DNA of 64,000 bases. Source: Bacillota bacterium (lineage in GTDB: Bacteria; Bacillota; Clostridia; Lachnospirales; Lachnospiraceae). A model generated the notes under the pieces. That model was not told the DNA's origin. It made no database searches and was given only the letters and a program-made list of their open reading frames with translations. How positions within the stretch are numbered: position 1 is the stretch's first letter; each line of letters starts with the position of its first letter. The stretch is from NCBI GenBank assembly GCA_023399055.1, contig JAEWQV010000034.1:186001-250000 (forward strand), written 5' to 3'. The position numbers and the translations under genes were made by a program. Shown piece by piece: positions 36,371 through 45,472 of the stretch.

Positions 36371-37675
36371 ATGCTGAAGGGTTGGAATAATTATTTAAAA
36401 AAGCTTAGAGCTGTAATTCAATATGGTGATTATTATAAGCCTGCCAAAAATGTAATTATTCCACTATTAGAGTATTACAGGAGTAAAGATATGAAGGTGG
36501 CTATATGGGGAGGGGGACTGAAAGGAACCTCATTTCTATCAAATATGGATCCCATGCAGGAAAGAATCCAATGTGTTGTTGATATGAATAAGTCCCTTCA
36601 CGGAACCCACACCTCAACGGGTCACGAAATTGTTAGCTATGAACATATTCTTAACAAGGATATCCAGGTTGTTCTTGTAATGAATAAAGTATTTTATGTA
36701 GATATTTATTTGCTACTTCAAAAAAACAATTACAATGGCATTATACTAGATATGGACGAAATCATAGAACAAAAACAAAGTTTGGAGGAGGTCTTAACCT
36801 TTAAGGAAGATATTGAGACGAAAAAGGATAATAAAATATTTGGATATGAATTAAGAGATATTCAACTTGTGACCTTGGACATACTAAAGGAAGTTGATCG
36901 ACTGTGCAAAGAAAATAATATTAAATATTTTTTGGAAGCGGGTTCAGCCTTAGGTGCAGCCAGGTACGAAGGGTTTATTCCCTGCGATGATGATATAGAT
37001 ATAGGAATGTTTCGTGAGGATTACGAAAAATTTCAGAAAATAGCGAATAAAGAGTTAAAAGCGGGTTATCTTATGCAAAAGATGCAATTGGGTAAGGACT
37101 ATCCCTATCCGTATATGCAGGTGGTGAAGGATAATACTAGCTTTGTCCGAATGGAATTCAAGAAAGCCAGAATGCATCACGGGATTCATATAGATATTGC
37201 ACCAATTGATCATGTACCAGATGATAAAAGCCTTAGAGAAAAGCAGATAAGAATAATTCGCAAATATTCGGAATTAATTAGGAAAAAGCTGATACCAGAA
37301 CCCTATGAGAGTAAGAATCCCATTAAATGCTTTATCGTTAATTCTCCGTATTATATGTTGAAATTAATACCGTTATGGATATTAAAAAATTTACAGTATC
37401 GTGAGTTTGTTCGTTATAGATATGATGATTGCAAATATGTAGGAGATTTATGTACGCATTATAAAAAGGATATCCATTTTGATAAGAACGTATTTTTCCC
37501 GGTTAAGGAAGGTAATTTTGAAAATCTCAAATTTCCGATACCAAATGATATGGATAAGTATCTCACAGTGATGTATGACGACTACAAGATTCTTTCACCC
37601 AGGGAAGATGGAAGTATTAAATATCGTATGTTCTATGCATCATTGGAACAGAATTATATAATCAATAAAAAGTAG
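36371..37675 (+). CDS. LicD family phosphotransferase with N-terminal Rossmann domain
   Basis: A 434-residue protein. Residues 35-125 are the small Rossmann domain seen elsewhere in this island (MKVAIWGGGLKGTSFLS, CVVDMNKSLHG). Residues 155-430 are a LicD nucleotidyltransferase-fold domain: CKENNIKYFLEAGSALGAAR, GFIPCDDDIDIGMFREDYEK (D-D-D-I-D metal site) and HHGIHIDIAPIDHVPDD. LicD proteins transfer phosphocholine or similar groups to glycans. It is the likely consumer of the activated compound made by the upstream nucleotidyltransferase. Confidence 0.88.
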   Translation: MLKGWNNYLKKLRAVIQYGDYYKPAKNVIIPLLEYYRSKDMKVAIWGGGLKGTSFLSNMDPMQERIQCVVDMNKSLHGTHTSTGHEIVSYEHILNKDIQVVLVMNKVFYVDIYLLLQKNNYNGIILDMDEIIEQKQSLEEVLTFKEDIETKKDNKIFGYELRDIQLVTLDILKEVDRLCKENNIKYFLEAGSALGAARYEGFIPCDDDIDIGMFREDYEKFQKIANKELKAGYLMQKMQLGKDYPYPYMQVVKDNTSFVRMEFKKARMHHGIHIDIAPIDHVPDDKSLREKQIRIIRKYSELIRKKLIPEPYESKNPIKCFIVNSPYYMLKLIPLWILKNLQYREFVRYRYDDCKYVGDLCTHYKKDIHFDKNVFFPVKEGNFENLKFPIPNDMDKYLTVMYDDYKILSPREDGSIKYRMFYASLEQNYIINKK

Positions 37676-37764
37676 ATTTATAAAGAAAACTACAGATAGA
37701 CTATAAAACCTTCTTTAAAGGGAGTAAACCTGGAGGAGGTTTCTTCTGATAGAAAGGGAATATC

Positions 37765-38601
37765 ATGACAAAGATTGCAGGTGTTGTAGTTCTATATCAT
37801 CCAGATGAAAAAGTTATACAAAATATTAATACATATATAAAAGATATTGATATTTTATATGCGGTAGATAATAGTGAGAAAAAAAATGATACAATAATCT
37901 CCGAAATAAAAGCAATTGATAAGGTAGTATATGTTGACAACAAGGGAAACAAGGGAATTGCATACGCTCAAAATAGAGGCGCACATAGGGCAATAAAAGC
38001 AGGATATGAATGGTTGCTTACGATGGATCAGGATAGCTCTGCCTCAGAAAATATGATGCTATTGCTTGCAGAGTACATTGAAAATCATGATACTTCAAAG
38101 GTAGGTATTGTTACAGCATATCAGAAACCAACATATGAGAAAAATAATTATTTTTTACGGGAATACCAACAGGTACTTGTAGCTATGTCTTCAGGAAATA
38201 TAATTAACCTTAAGGCCTATCAAGCAATCGGTGGCTTCCTTAATAAATTATTTATTGATATGGTAGATAATGAGTATTGCTTAAGGCTAAACCAGCAAGG
38301 GTATAAGGTTATTATGGTTAACAAGGCGATATTATATCATAATCTCGGTGCAATAAAGATTGTTGATAACATAATGTTTACTTCTCATAATCCAATAAGA
38401 TTATATTACTATGTTAGAAATGACTTGTTTACAACGCAAAAGTACAAGTTGTACTTTCCAGACTGGATGAAGAGTAAAAAGGAAATAACAAAAAGAAAAT
38501 ATATTAAAATTATGTTATTTGAAAAGAAAAGATTTAAATACATTTATTATATGATACGAGGCTATATAGATTTTAAATTTAATCGTTATGGAAAAATGTA
38601 A
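37765..38601 (+). CDS. Family 2 glycosyltransferase, rhamnosyltransferase-like
   Basis: A 278-residue GT-A enzyme: AGVVVLYHPDEKVIQNI, YAVDNSEK, GNKGIAYAQNRGAHRAIKAG, LLTMDQDSSAS (D-x-D site) and FIDMVDNEYCLRLNQQGYK. This matches the WbbL/RfbF-type rhamnosyltransferase subgroup. It would add a sugar to the flagellin glycan or another surface glycan. The acceptor cannot be predicted. A small AAACCT/AGGTTT hairpin containing GGAGG lies in the 89-base leader. Confidence 0.82.
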   Translation: MTKIAGVVVLYHPDEKVIQNINTYIKDIDILYAVDNSEKKNDTIISEIKAIDKVVYVDNKGNKGIAYAQNRGAHRAIKAGYEWLLTMDQDSSASENMMLLLAEYIENHDTSKVGIVTAYQKPTYEKNNYFLREYQQVLVAMSSGNIINLKAYQAIGGFLNKLFIDMVDNEYCLRLNQQGYKVIMVNKAILYHNLGAIKIVDNIMFTSHNPIRLYYYVRNDLFTTQKYKLYFPDWMKSKKEITKRKYIKIMLFEKKRFKYIYYMIRGYIDFKFNRYGKM

Positions 38602-38616
38602 TAGTGGAGGGTAAAA

Positions 38617-39102
38617 ATGAAAAAGCAGTTTATTTTTTTATTATTTATAATGGGAATTCTTAGTACAGCTTTTCTAATGTATATTAAATTTCAAAAAGAT
38701 ATGATAAAGGATTTAAATAGTAGGTTACTAAAGTTTAAAAAATATTATCAGTTATACAATGTATGGATTCAAAATAAAAGAATGGGACTTTCTATTTCTA
38801 AAAATATTATAAAAAAAGGGTATAGCAAAATAGCCATATATGGTAATGGAGAGGTTGGATGCAGATTGTACGAAGAACTGAAAGGAACTGAAGTACAAGT
38901 AGCCTTTTTTATTGATAAAATAGCAAATGATATGGAAATGCAACATGATGAAAATATACCTGTTATAGGAATTGCAGGTATAAAAAAAGATTTGGATATA
39001 GATGCTGTTGTTATTACAACTATAAATATATTTGATGAAATTATGAGTAATCTAAATTCAATAGTAACCTGTGATATTATTTCTATAGAGGAATTATTGT
39101 AA
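38617..39102 (+). CDS. Membrane-anchored small Rossmann protein, paralogue 1
   Basis: A 161-residue protein with one N-terminal membrane helix (FIFLLFIMGILSTAFLMYI), a basic helical linker (FKKYYQLYNVWIQNKRMG) and a Rossmann domain (KIAIYGNGEVGCRLYEEL, VAFFIDKIANDM, DIDAVVITTINIF). It is clearly paralogous to the next gene, and its domain recurs fused to LicD, FkbM and other enzymes in this window. The GxGxxG loop suggests a nucleotide or nucleotide-sugar ligand, but catalytic residues are not evident. Confidence 0.65.
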   Translation: MKKQFIFLLFIMGILSTAFLMYIKFQKDMIKDLNSRLLKFKKYYQLYNVWIQNKRMGLSISKNIIKKGYSKIAIYGNGEVGCRLYEELKGTEVQVAFFIDKIANDMEMQHDENIPVIGIAGIKKDLDIDAVVITTINIFDEIMSNLNSIVTCDIISIEELL

Positions 39103-39126
39103 ATTATAAGTTACGGAGGAAATCTT

Positions 39127-39618
39127 ATGAAGAAAAGTATAAGTAGTATTATCTCTATGGTTATTGGTGTTGTGGTTGGTGCTGTAATTGGAGTGATATT
39201 AAAGACCAAACAAGCAGATAAGGCGATAGAACAGAAAATAGAGAAGGTTGATAAATTCAAAAGCTATTATTATTTATTAAATCAGTGGATGACATATAAG
39301 CAAAATGGAGTTTCGTTAGAGCATTATTTTATTGATAATAATTATAAAACGATTGCTATTTATGGTATGGGTGAATTAGGTAATCGTTTGTATGAAGAAT
39401 TAAGGGGAAGTAGTATAGAAATTAAATATGCGATAGATAAAGAAACAGCAAGTACCAGTTCAGAGTTAAAAGTTTATCCGTTAGATAGTAACATAGAACA
39501 TGTAGATGTTATAGTTGTTACAGCGATTTTCGCTTTTGAAGAAATAAAAAATGCAATTCAAGAGAAAGTTGATTATAATATGGTGTCACTGGAAGATGTA
39601 ATTTATGAAATAAATTAG
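39127..39618 (+). CDS. Membrane-anchored small Rossmann protein, paralogue 2
   Basis: A 163-residue protein with an N-terminal membrane helix (IISMVIGVVVGAVIGVIL), the linker FKSYYYLLNQWMTYKQNG and a Rossmann domain (TIAIYGMGELGNRLYEEL, IKYAIDKETAS, VDVIVVTAIFAFEEI). Paralogue of the gene 24 bases upstream, sharing the K-YY-L-N-W linker and the IAIYG-GE-G-RLYEEL core. The pair may form a membrane heterodimer that recruits glycan enzymes. This is inference. Confidence 0.65.
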   Translation: MKKSISSIISMVIGVVVGAVIGVILKTKQADKAIEQKIEKVDKFKSYYYLLNQWMTYKQNGVSLEHYFIDNNYKTIAIYGMGELGNRLYEELRGSSIEIKYAIDKETASTSSELKVYPLDSNIEHVDVIVVTAIFAFEEIKNAIQEKVDYNMVSLEDVIYEIN

Positions 39619-39635
39619 TACAAATCTAGAATATT

Positions 39636-39669
39636 GTACAATAATGTTAAAAATAACAATTGTACTTTT
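39636..39669 (+). terminator. Terminator after the Rossmann paralogue pair
   Basis: GTACAAT-TGTTA pairs with TAACA-ATTGTAC (two-base bulge), with loop AAAA followed by TTTT. Confidence 0.6.
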
Positions 39670-39688
39670 ATGTTAGAATAGGGGAATT

Positions 39689-41179
39689 ATGAAGGCAAAT
39701 AAGGGAAAACGTAGTGTTTATTTAAATTATAGAATTGGCGAGATAATAAAAACAAGGATAAAAAAAGAAAAGAATATTGAACAAAGGTTATCTTTAATTT
39801 CTTATTTATCAAATTATTATATTCATAATTTTTCTGGTAAGTATTCCGATGAATTTTTAGAATCTGAATTAATAAAAGTAGGGGAACAAATTAATATTAG
39901 ATATAATTACGATGAAGTAAAAAAAAACACTATATTACATGTTATGACAAAGGCGTATTCTATCGGTGGACATACAGCGGTAGTAAATAATTGGATTAAA
40001 TTTGATAAAAGCAAAGTGCATTCTGTTTTGCTAACAGATAGTGAAAGACAGGAAGTGCCAAAATTTTTAATAAACACAATAAAAGAATCCGGTGGTAAAC
40101 TATTATTTCTAAAAAATAATGTAAGTAAAATTGATAAAGCAAAGCAATTATTATCCTTGTCACAAGGATATGAAAAAATAGTTTTAAGTACTCATATGGA
40201 TGATATAATTCCAATTATATCCTATTCAAATAAGCAGTGGAAAACACCAATTTATTTTTATAACCATGCAAATTTTTTATTCTCACTAGGTATAAGTATT
40301 TCCGACTTAGTACTTTGTATTTGCGAATACGATAAAGAAAAGGCAATAAAATATAGAGGGGCTTCTAAAACAGAAGTATTACCTGTTCCTTATACAGTGA
40401 TAGGTAACTATGAAGTAATATTATCTAAACAGGAAGCAAAAAGGTATATCTCTGAAAATTATAATATACCTATAGATAGTAAAATTATTATATCTATGGG
40501 TTCAAATTATAAGTATAATAAAATTGAGGGCTACGACTTTGCAAAGTTTGTGGAAAAATTATTATCTGAATTATCAGGAAATACTTACTTTATAATTATA
40601 GGAGCAGATAAAGGATCTAAACGGTGGATAGAATTAAACAAAAAAACAAATGGACATATGATAGCACTTGGCTATTTAGAACGTGAAGAAGTGACAAAAC
40701 TAATGAAAGGTGCTGATTTATATATAGATAGTTTTCCGATGGCATCTGGTGGATGTTTAGAAGCATTACATGAGAACATTCCAACGATCACTTTAAAAAT
40801 AACTGAACGAGTAAAGGAAGCCTATGGAAAGTTCTCTTATAAAAGTACTGACAAAATGGTTGAAGCAGCAAAAAAAGTATTAGATGAAAATCAAACATTA
40901 TTGACAGAAACCGAGTTGAAAAAGGTATTATATTATTTTAGTAAAGAGAATTGGTTACGAATGTTAAGTAATATATATCGATATCAATTAGAACATAAAA
41001 TCAATGAATTTAATAATAAGAAAATATTTTCTAAAGAAGAAGTGATAAACTTTCAACTATTTGATAAAAACGTTATTTATTCATTAGATAATAGTAAGTT
41101 TAATACAGTTAATAAAATGTATTTATTTATTATAAATTTTATTTTGAAAGCAATAAAATATCTTTTAAACTTGAACTAA
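39689..41179 (+). CDS. Glycosyltransferase, GT4-like (GT-B fold)
   Basis: A 496-residue protein. Its start region carries ILHVMTKAYSIGGHTAVVNNW, an N-terminal GT-B donor/acceptor loop. Later come IISMGSNYKYNKIEGYDFAK, TYFIIIGADKGS, MIALGYLEREEVTKLMKGADLYIDSF and PMASGGCLEALHENIPTITL, which correspond to the sugar-nucleotide-binding half of GT1/GT4 enzymes. The first 75 residues are basic and helical. The gene is visibly more AT-rich than its neighbours, which may reflect transfer. Sugar donor unknown. Confidence 0.7.
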   Translation: MKANKGKRSVYLNYRIGEIIKTRIKKEKNIEQRLSLISYLSNYYIHNFSGKYSDEFLESELIKVGEQINIRYNYDEVKKNTILHVMTKAYSIGGHTAVVNNWIKFDKSKVHSVLLTDSERQEVPKFLINTIKESGGKLLFLKNNVSKIDKAKQLLSLSQGYEKIVLSTHMDDIIPIISYSNKQWKTPIYFYNHANFLFSLGISISDLVLCICEYDKEKAIKYRGASKTEVLPVPYTVIGNYEVILSKQEAKRYISENYNIPIDSKIIISMGSNYKYNKIEGYDFAKFVEKLLSELSGNTYFIIIGADKGSKRWIELNKKTNGHMIALGYLEREEVTKLMKGADLYIDSFPMASGGCLEALHENIPTITLKITERVKEAYGKFSYKSTDKMVEAAKKVLDENQTLLTETELKKVLYYFSKENWLRMLSNIYRYQLEHKINEFNNKKIFSKEEVINFQLFDKNVIYSLDNSKFNTVNKMYLFIINFILKAIKYLLNLN

Positions 41180-41305
41180 ATTGATTTTTGCTTTAGAAAG
41201 AAAGTGTAGAAGATAGTAGAGTGTAGGTATGTAGAGATTTTAATAATTAATTAAAAAAGTTAAAAACTAGTTTAATCTAAAGAAAATAATATGGAGGTTA
41301 TCGGA

Positions 41306-41518
41306 GTGGAGGATTTTCTTAAACTTATTTCGAATATTATGGAAGTACCAATTGAAAGAATTAATTTATCAACTAGTCAAAGTGATTTATTAGAATGGGA
41401 TTCGTTAATGCAGCTAAGACTATTAAGTGAAATTGAATCAAAATATAAAGTATCAATTCCGTATGAGGATGTTTCTAAAATAAAAACACTAGAAGGTTTT
41501 TATCAATACATTAAATGA
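41306..41518 (+). CDS. Acyl carrier protein (glycan-island type)
   Basis: A 70-residue acidic carrier protein with the phosphopantetheine serine in LLEWDSLMQLRLLSEIE (D-S-L motif) and the usual four-helix layout. GTG 41306 is favoured because GGAGG lies 8 bases upstream. ATG 41291 is in frame but overlaps that site. It precedes the FkbH gene by 8 bases and would hold an acyl unit for it. No fatty-acid synthesis genes are nearby, so this is a dedicated carrier. Confidence 0.88.
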   Translation: MEDFLKLISNIMEVPIERINLSTSQSDLLEWDSLMQLRLLSEIESKYKVSIPYEDVSKIKTLEGFYQYIK

Positions 41519-41526
41519 GGTGAAAC

Positions 41527-43170
41527 ATGAAAATCACAGTTTTATCTAATGTTAATATGGATATACTTGTTCAAATGTTAAAAAGCGATTATAACGTGTT
41601 TAATACTGAAGGATATGGTCAATGGATACAATATTGTCTTACCGAAAATGTAGAATTAAAGTCTTTTCACCCAGATATAATATTTGTTCTTCTAGATGGT
41701 AATGATTTGTTAAAGGACTGTATGGACATAGAAAAAGGAAAAGAGACTCTTAATAATGCAATGACATATATTGATTCATTAATAAAAATTTATTCAAAGA
41801 GCATTATAAGTGTCTCAACTATAGATATTGAAATAGGAATAAAAGCAGGAAATACACGTGACTATTCAATGTCGTATATGGAATATTGGGATAGTAAGCT
41901 TTCTGAATTGTCTAATTTCTATAGCAATGTATATCGATTTGAACTAGCTCAACTTATTAAAATGACGGGTTCTGATAATTTTTATTCCGATAAATTGTGG
42001 TATTTAGGCTCTATTCCTTATGATATAAAATCATTTCAAATAATTAAAAAAGAAATGATGAGCTTTATGAAACATCTTACTTATAACCGAAAAAAAGTAT
42101 TAGTTCTTGATTTAGATAATACTATTTGGGGTGGAATAATTGGTGAGGATGGTGTCAATGGGATTGAACTTGGAATTTCTCAAAAGGGTGCTATTTATAA
42201 GGATACCCAAACAAAGATAAAACAACTTAAGGAAACAGGCATATTACTGGCAATTGTTTCTAAAAATAATCTTGATGATGTACATGCAGTATTTAATGAA
42301 AATACTCAAATGATTCTTAAACTTGACGATTTTGTTGCAATTTATGTAAACTGGGAACCTAAGAGTGAGAATATAAAATGCATAGCAAAGGATTTGAATT
42401 TGGGAGTAGAATCCTTTGTATTTTTAGATGATAATATAGTTGAGCAGGAAGAAGTAAGGCTGGAACTTCCAGAGATTTCTGTTGTGAACTTTCCAGAAGA
42501 AATAACAAATCTGCCAAAGTTGATTGAGGAAATATATAATGAATATTTCTGGGTGTGGAAAACAACTTATGAAGATGAAATTAAAACAGATATGTATCAT
42601 GCAAATAAAAAGAGAGAAATAGAAATGAAAGAGACTCCAACGATGGATGGCTTTTTACTTTCGCTATCTATTACAATTAATATTGCTTTATGTAACTTTG
42701 TGATTAGCGATAGGGTGGTTCAGTTGATTAATAAAACGAATCAGTTTAATACCTGTAATTTGCGTTTGAATAAAACGGAAGTACTTGATTATATGAATTC
42801 AACTGAGAAGCAAATTGTTGTGGCGAATGTGTCTGATAAATATGGTGAAATGGGGTTGGTTGCTGTATTATTACTATCTTTTAAAGACGATATAGCCATT
42901 ATAGATAATTTTTTAATGAGTTGTAGAGTAATGGGCAGAAAAATTGAAGATGATATCATAAATAAAGTTATGGATGACTTGACGAAGTTAGGTATAAATC
43001 GTATGGTGGCTTATTATAGACCTTCTGCCAAAAATAAGCCTGTTGAAAAGCTGTGGGATAGACTAGGTTTTAAATTGGAAAGAGAAACAGAAACTGAGAA
43101 ACGATATAATATTAATTGTAAAGAACTTAACAAGCGTATGTTACACAAATGTACTGGAGGAATAATATGA
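41527..43170 (+). CDS. FkbH-like HAD-IIIC protein
   Basis: A 547-residue protein. Residues about 1-180 are an SGNH-like N-terminal region. Residues 190-330 are the HAD-IIIC domain (VLVLDLDNTIWGGIIGEDG, AIVSKNNLDDV, FVFLDDNIVEQEEV). The C-terminal third is GNAT-like (VVANVSDKYGEMGLVAVLLL, YYRPSAKNKPVEKLWDRLGF). In FK520-type pathways FkbH loads a glyceryl unit from 1,3-bisphosphoglycerate onto an ACP. Beside an ACP gene the same chemistry, or a related acyl-ACP synthesis, is likely here. Its stop overlaps the next start (ATGA). Confidence 0.88.
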   Translation: MKITVLSNVNMDILVQMLKSDYNVFNTEGYGQWIQYCLTENVELKSFHPDIIFVLLDGNDLLKDCMDIEKGKETLNNAMTYIDSLIKIYSKSIISVSTIDIEIGIKAGNTRDYSMSYMEYWDSKLSELSNFYSNVYRFELAQLIKMTGSDNFYSDKLWYLGSIPYDIKSFQIIKKEMMSFMKHLTYNRKKVLVLDLDNTIWGGIIGEDGVNGIELGISQKGAIYKDTQTKIKQLKETGILLAIVSKNNLDDVHAVFNENTQMILKLDDFVAIYVNWEPKSENIKCIAKDLNLGVESFVFLDDNIVEQEEVRLELPEISVVNFPEEITNLPKLIEEIYNEYFWVWKTTYEDEIKTDMYHANKKREIEMKETPTMDGFLLSLSITINIALCNFVISDRVVQLINKTNQFNTCNLRLNKTEVLDYMNSTEKQIVVANVSDKYGEMGLVAVLLLSFKDDIAIIDNFLMSCRVMGRKIEDDIINKVMDDLTKLGINRMVAYYRPSAKNKPVEKLWDRLGFKLERETETEKRYNINCKELNKRMLHKCTGGII

Positions 43171-43568
43171 GAGTACATCATATTGGGTATATTGTAAGAA
43201 GTATGGTAGAAGCAAAAGAAATATTCAGTTCTATGGGTTATGAGGTTTTTGATAGTACAACTGATAATAGAAGAGATATTGAGATTGCATTTGTCAATAA
43301 TGAAAATGTACTGGTGGAATTAATTATGCCTTTGTCTGATAAAGCAGTAGTGAATTCTTATTTAAAAAAAAATGGCCCTACGCCTTATCATATTTGCTAT
43401 TTGGTAAATAATCTTGAGTCACAGCTTGAGAATATGCGAAGTAATGGATTTATTATTGTGGAAAAACCAGAAGCAGCGCCAGCTTTAGAAAATAGAAAGG
43501 TGGCATTTTTATTTCATAAAGACATAGGTTTAGTTGAGTTGTTAGAGGAGGATCGATGTAATGAATAG
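43167..43568 (+). CDS. VOC/glyoxalase-fold protein (methylmalonyl-CoA epimerase-like)
   Basis: A 133-residue vicinal-oxygen-chelate protein: VHHIGYIVRSMVEAKEIF, ENVLVELIMPL, TPYHICYLVNNLESQLEN and VAFLFHKDIGLVELLE, giving H/E/H/E metal ligands. The layout resembles methylmalonyl-CoA epimerase. Joined by an ATGA overlap to the FkbH gene, it probably acts on the ACP- or CoA-bound acyl unit, for example as an epimerase. GGAGG lies 6 bases before the ATG. Confidence 0.78.
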   Translation: MRVHHIGYIVRSMVEAKEIFSSMGYEVFDSTTDNRRDIEIAFVNNENVLVELIMPLSDKAVVNSYLKKNGPTPYHICYLVNNLESQLENMRSNGFIIVEKPEAAPALENRKVAFLFHKDIGLVELLEEDRCNE

Positions 43569-44139
43569 CTTTTATTCGGAAGATGAATTAAAAGAACTAG
43601 GTTTTGCAAAGATTGGCAGCAACGTTCTAATTAGTAAAAAAACTAGCTTTTATGGTGCGAATAAGATGACAATTGGAAGTAATGTGAGAATTGATGATTA
43701 TTGTGTATTAAGTGGTAAAATTGACTTGGGGAATTACGTACATATTGCTGTCTTTAATGGACTATTTGGTGGGACGGAAGGGATTGTACTCGAGGATTAT
43801 GCTGGATTATCATCAAGGTGTGCGATATATGCAGCCACGGATGATTATTCGGGAGAATATATGACTAATCCAACGGTACCTTCTGAGTATACTAATATTA
43901 TTAGTAAAAGGGTGGTAATAGGAAAACATGTTGATATTGGAACAGGCTCAACAGTATTGCCAGGAGTAATAATTGGAGAAGGCTGTTCATTTGGGGCTAT
44001 GACCTTAATAACAAGAAATACAGAACCTTGGGGATTTTATATGGGTTTGCAATGCATAAGACTGAAGGAAAGAAGCAAAAAACTATTGGATTATGAGAGA
44101 GAGTTAGTTGATAAATACTGGAGGAATAATCATGATTGA
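43561..44139 (+). CDS. Left-handed beta-helix acyltransferase
   Basis: A 192-residue hexapeptide-repeat protein: GSNVLISKKTSFYGANKMTIGSN-like repeats early, then VVIGKHVDIGTGSTVLPGV and IIGEGCSFGAMTLITRN at the C-terminal end of the helix. It resembles O- or N-acyltransferases of sugar pathways such as the LbH_WxcM/VioB-like group. In context it may transfer the ACP-bound acyl unit to a sugar amine or hydroxyl. It overlaps the genes on both sides, so it belongs to one translational unit. Confidence 0.82.
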   Translation: MNSFYSEDELKELGFAKIGSNVLISKKTSFYGANKMTIGSNVRIDDYCVLSGKIDLGNYVHIAVFNGLFGGTEGIVLEDYAGLSSRCAIYAATDDYSGEYMTNPTVPSEYTNIISKRVVIGKHVDIGTGSTVLPGVIIGEGCSFGAMTLITRNTEPWGFYMGLQCIRLKERSKKLLDYERELVDKYWRNNHD

Positions 44140-45235
44140 ATTAAACAATCAAATTAATAGGGACTATAATAAATTATATGAGGTACTTACTACATTAAAG
44201 AATAGTTCGTACCAAAACATTATAATAGGTGCTGGAGATAGAGGGGTTAAACTTGTAGAACGATTAAAAGAATGGCAGATTGAAATTACGGATTGTTTAG
44301 TAAACAGAAAATATGCAAATGAAGAATTTGTTTTTAGGGGAGTCTTGTTTCATATTTTTGAGGATGAAATTCATAAATATCAAAAAGTTAATCTGATTAC
44401 TGCATTTCCGATAGAAATGTTACATTTAGATGATATTTATAAAGATAAAATAAATATGATTGTTAGTCTTAATGTAGGAGTCTATGATGATTATTTATAT
44501 ACCAAGGATTTCTATGAACTAAATTATGAAAAATTAAACTGCGTTTATAATTTATTAAGTGATGAATTATCTAAGAAACTATTTGAGCAGCATGTAAGTG
44601 GCAGAATTCTTGGTCAATATGTGAATGATTTAATCATTAATAAAAATCCAGCAGGTTATATTTATGATGAAATTATAAAATGGGATCATAATGAAACCAT
44701 TATAGATGCTGGAGCATTTGATGGAGATACAGCGAATGAATTTCTTGCAAAAACAAAGGACAAGGTAAATAAACTAAATATTATATGCTTTGAACCGGAT
44801 CACTTCAATTTTAGTAAGCTTTGTGAGAAGTATTCTGATAATTCATCAATCCAATTGGTTGAAGCTGGCTTGTGGCGAGAAAGTACCATATTAAATTTTA
44901 ATAATGGTGAGAATGATTTAAGTGCAGTTGATGATAAGCAAGATGGTAATACAACAATTTCTGTTGTTAGTCTGGATGAGTTTTTTTCAGAAAAAGAATA
45001 TTATCCAACATTTATCAAAATGGATATAGAGGGAAGTGAAATAGCGGCACTTGAAGGTGCTCAAAGTTTGATACGCCAACATTCTCCCAAGCTGGCTATT
45101 TGTTTATACCATAAAAAAGTGGATTTATTTGAAATACCACTTATGATACATTCATATGAAAATAAATACAAGTTTTATGTAAGGAAACATATTCATACCC
45201 CTTCAGAGCTAGTGTTGTATGCTGTAATCAATTAG
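44132..45235 (+). CDS. FkbM family methyltransferase with N-terminal Rossmann domain
   Basis: A 367-residue protein. Residues 25-120 contain the small Rossmann domain (YQNIIIGAGDRGVKLVERL, CLVNRKYANEE). Residues 180-367 are an FkbM SAM-methyltransferase: TIIDAGAFDGDTANEFLA, IICFEPDHFNFSKL, and FIKMDIEGSEIAALEGAQ near the end. FkbM enzymes methylate hydroxyls on sugars or polyketides. The ATG at 44132 follows GGAGG. It overlaps the acyltransferase stop. A 237-base AT-rich gap without an evident gene follows. Confidence 0.85.
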   Translation: MIELNNQINRDYNKLYEVLTTLKNSSYQNIIIGAGDRGVKLVERLKEWQIEITDCLVNRKYANEEFVFRGVLFHIFEDEIHKYQKVNLITAFPIEMLHLDDIYKDKINMIVSLNVGVYDDYLYTKDFYELNYEKLNCVYNLLSDELSKKLFEQHVSGRILGQYVNDLIINKNPAGYIYDEIIKWDHNETIIDAGAFDGDTANEFLAKTKDKVNKLNIICFEPDHFNFSKLCEKYSDNSSIQLVEAGLWRESTILNFNNGENDLSAVDDKQDGNTTISVVSLDEFFSEKEYYPTFIKMDIEGSEIAALEGAQSLIRQHSPKLAICLYHKKVDLFEIPLMIHSYENKYKFYVRKHIHTPSELVLYAVIN

Positions 45236-45472
45236 GGATACCGAAGTTTTTGAATATATATAATATATTTACTCGGATAAAACGTGTAGCCAGTATATAG
45301 TACTAGGGGTTAGCATCATGAGATCATGGATTTTAACGAGTTATAATATAATTAGTGATTATCAAAATGTTAAATACAATTATTAGTTTGATTTACTCGA
45401 AAATATGAATACTAATATAGTTTTTAATTAGCAAAAACCTTATTTATACAATTGATAAATGGAGGCCAGTGT

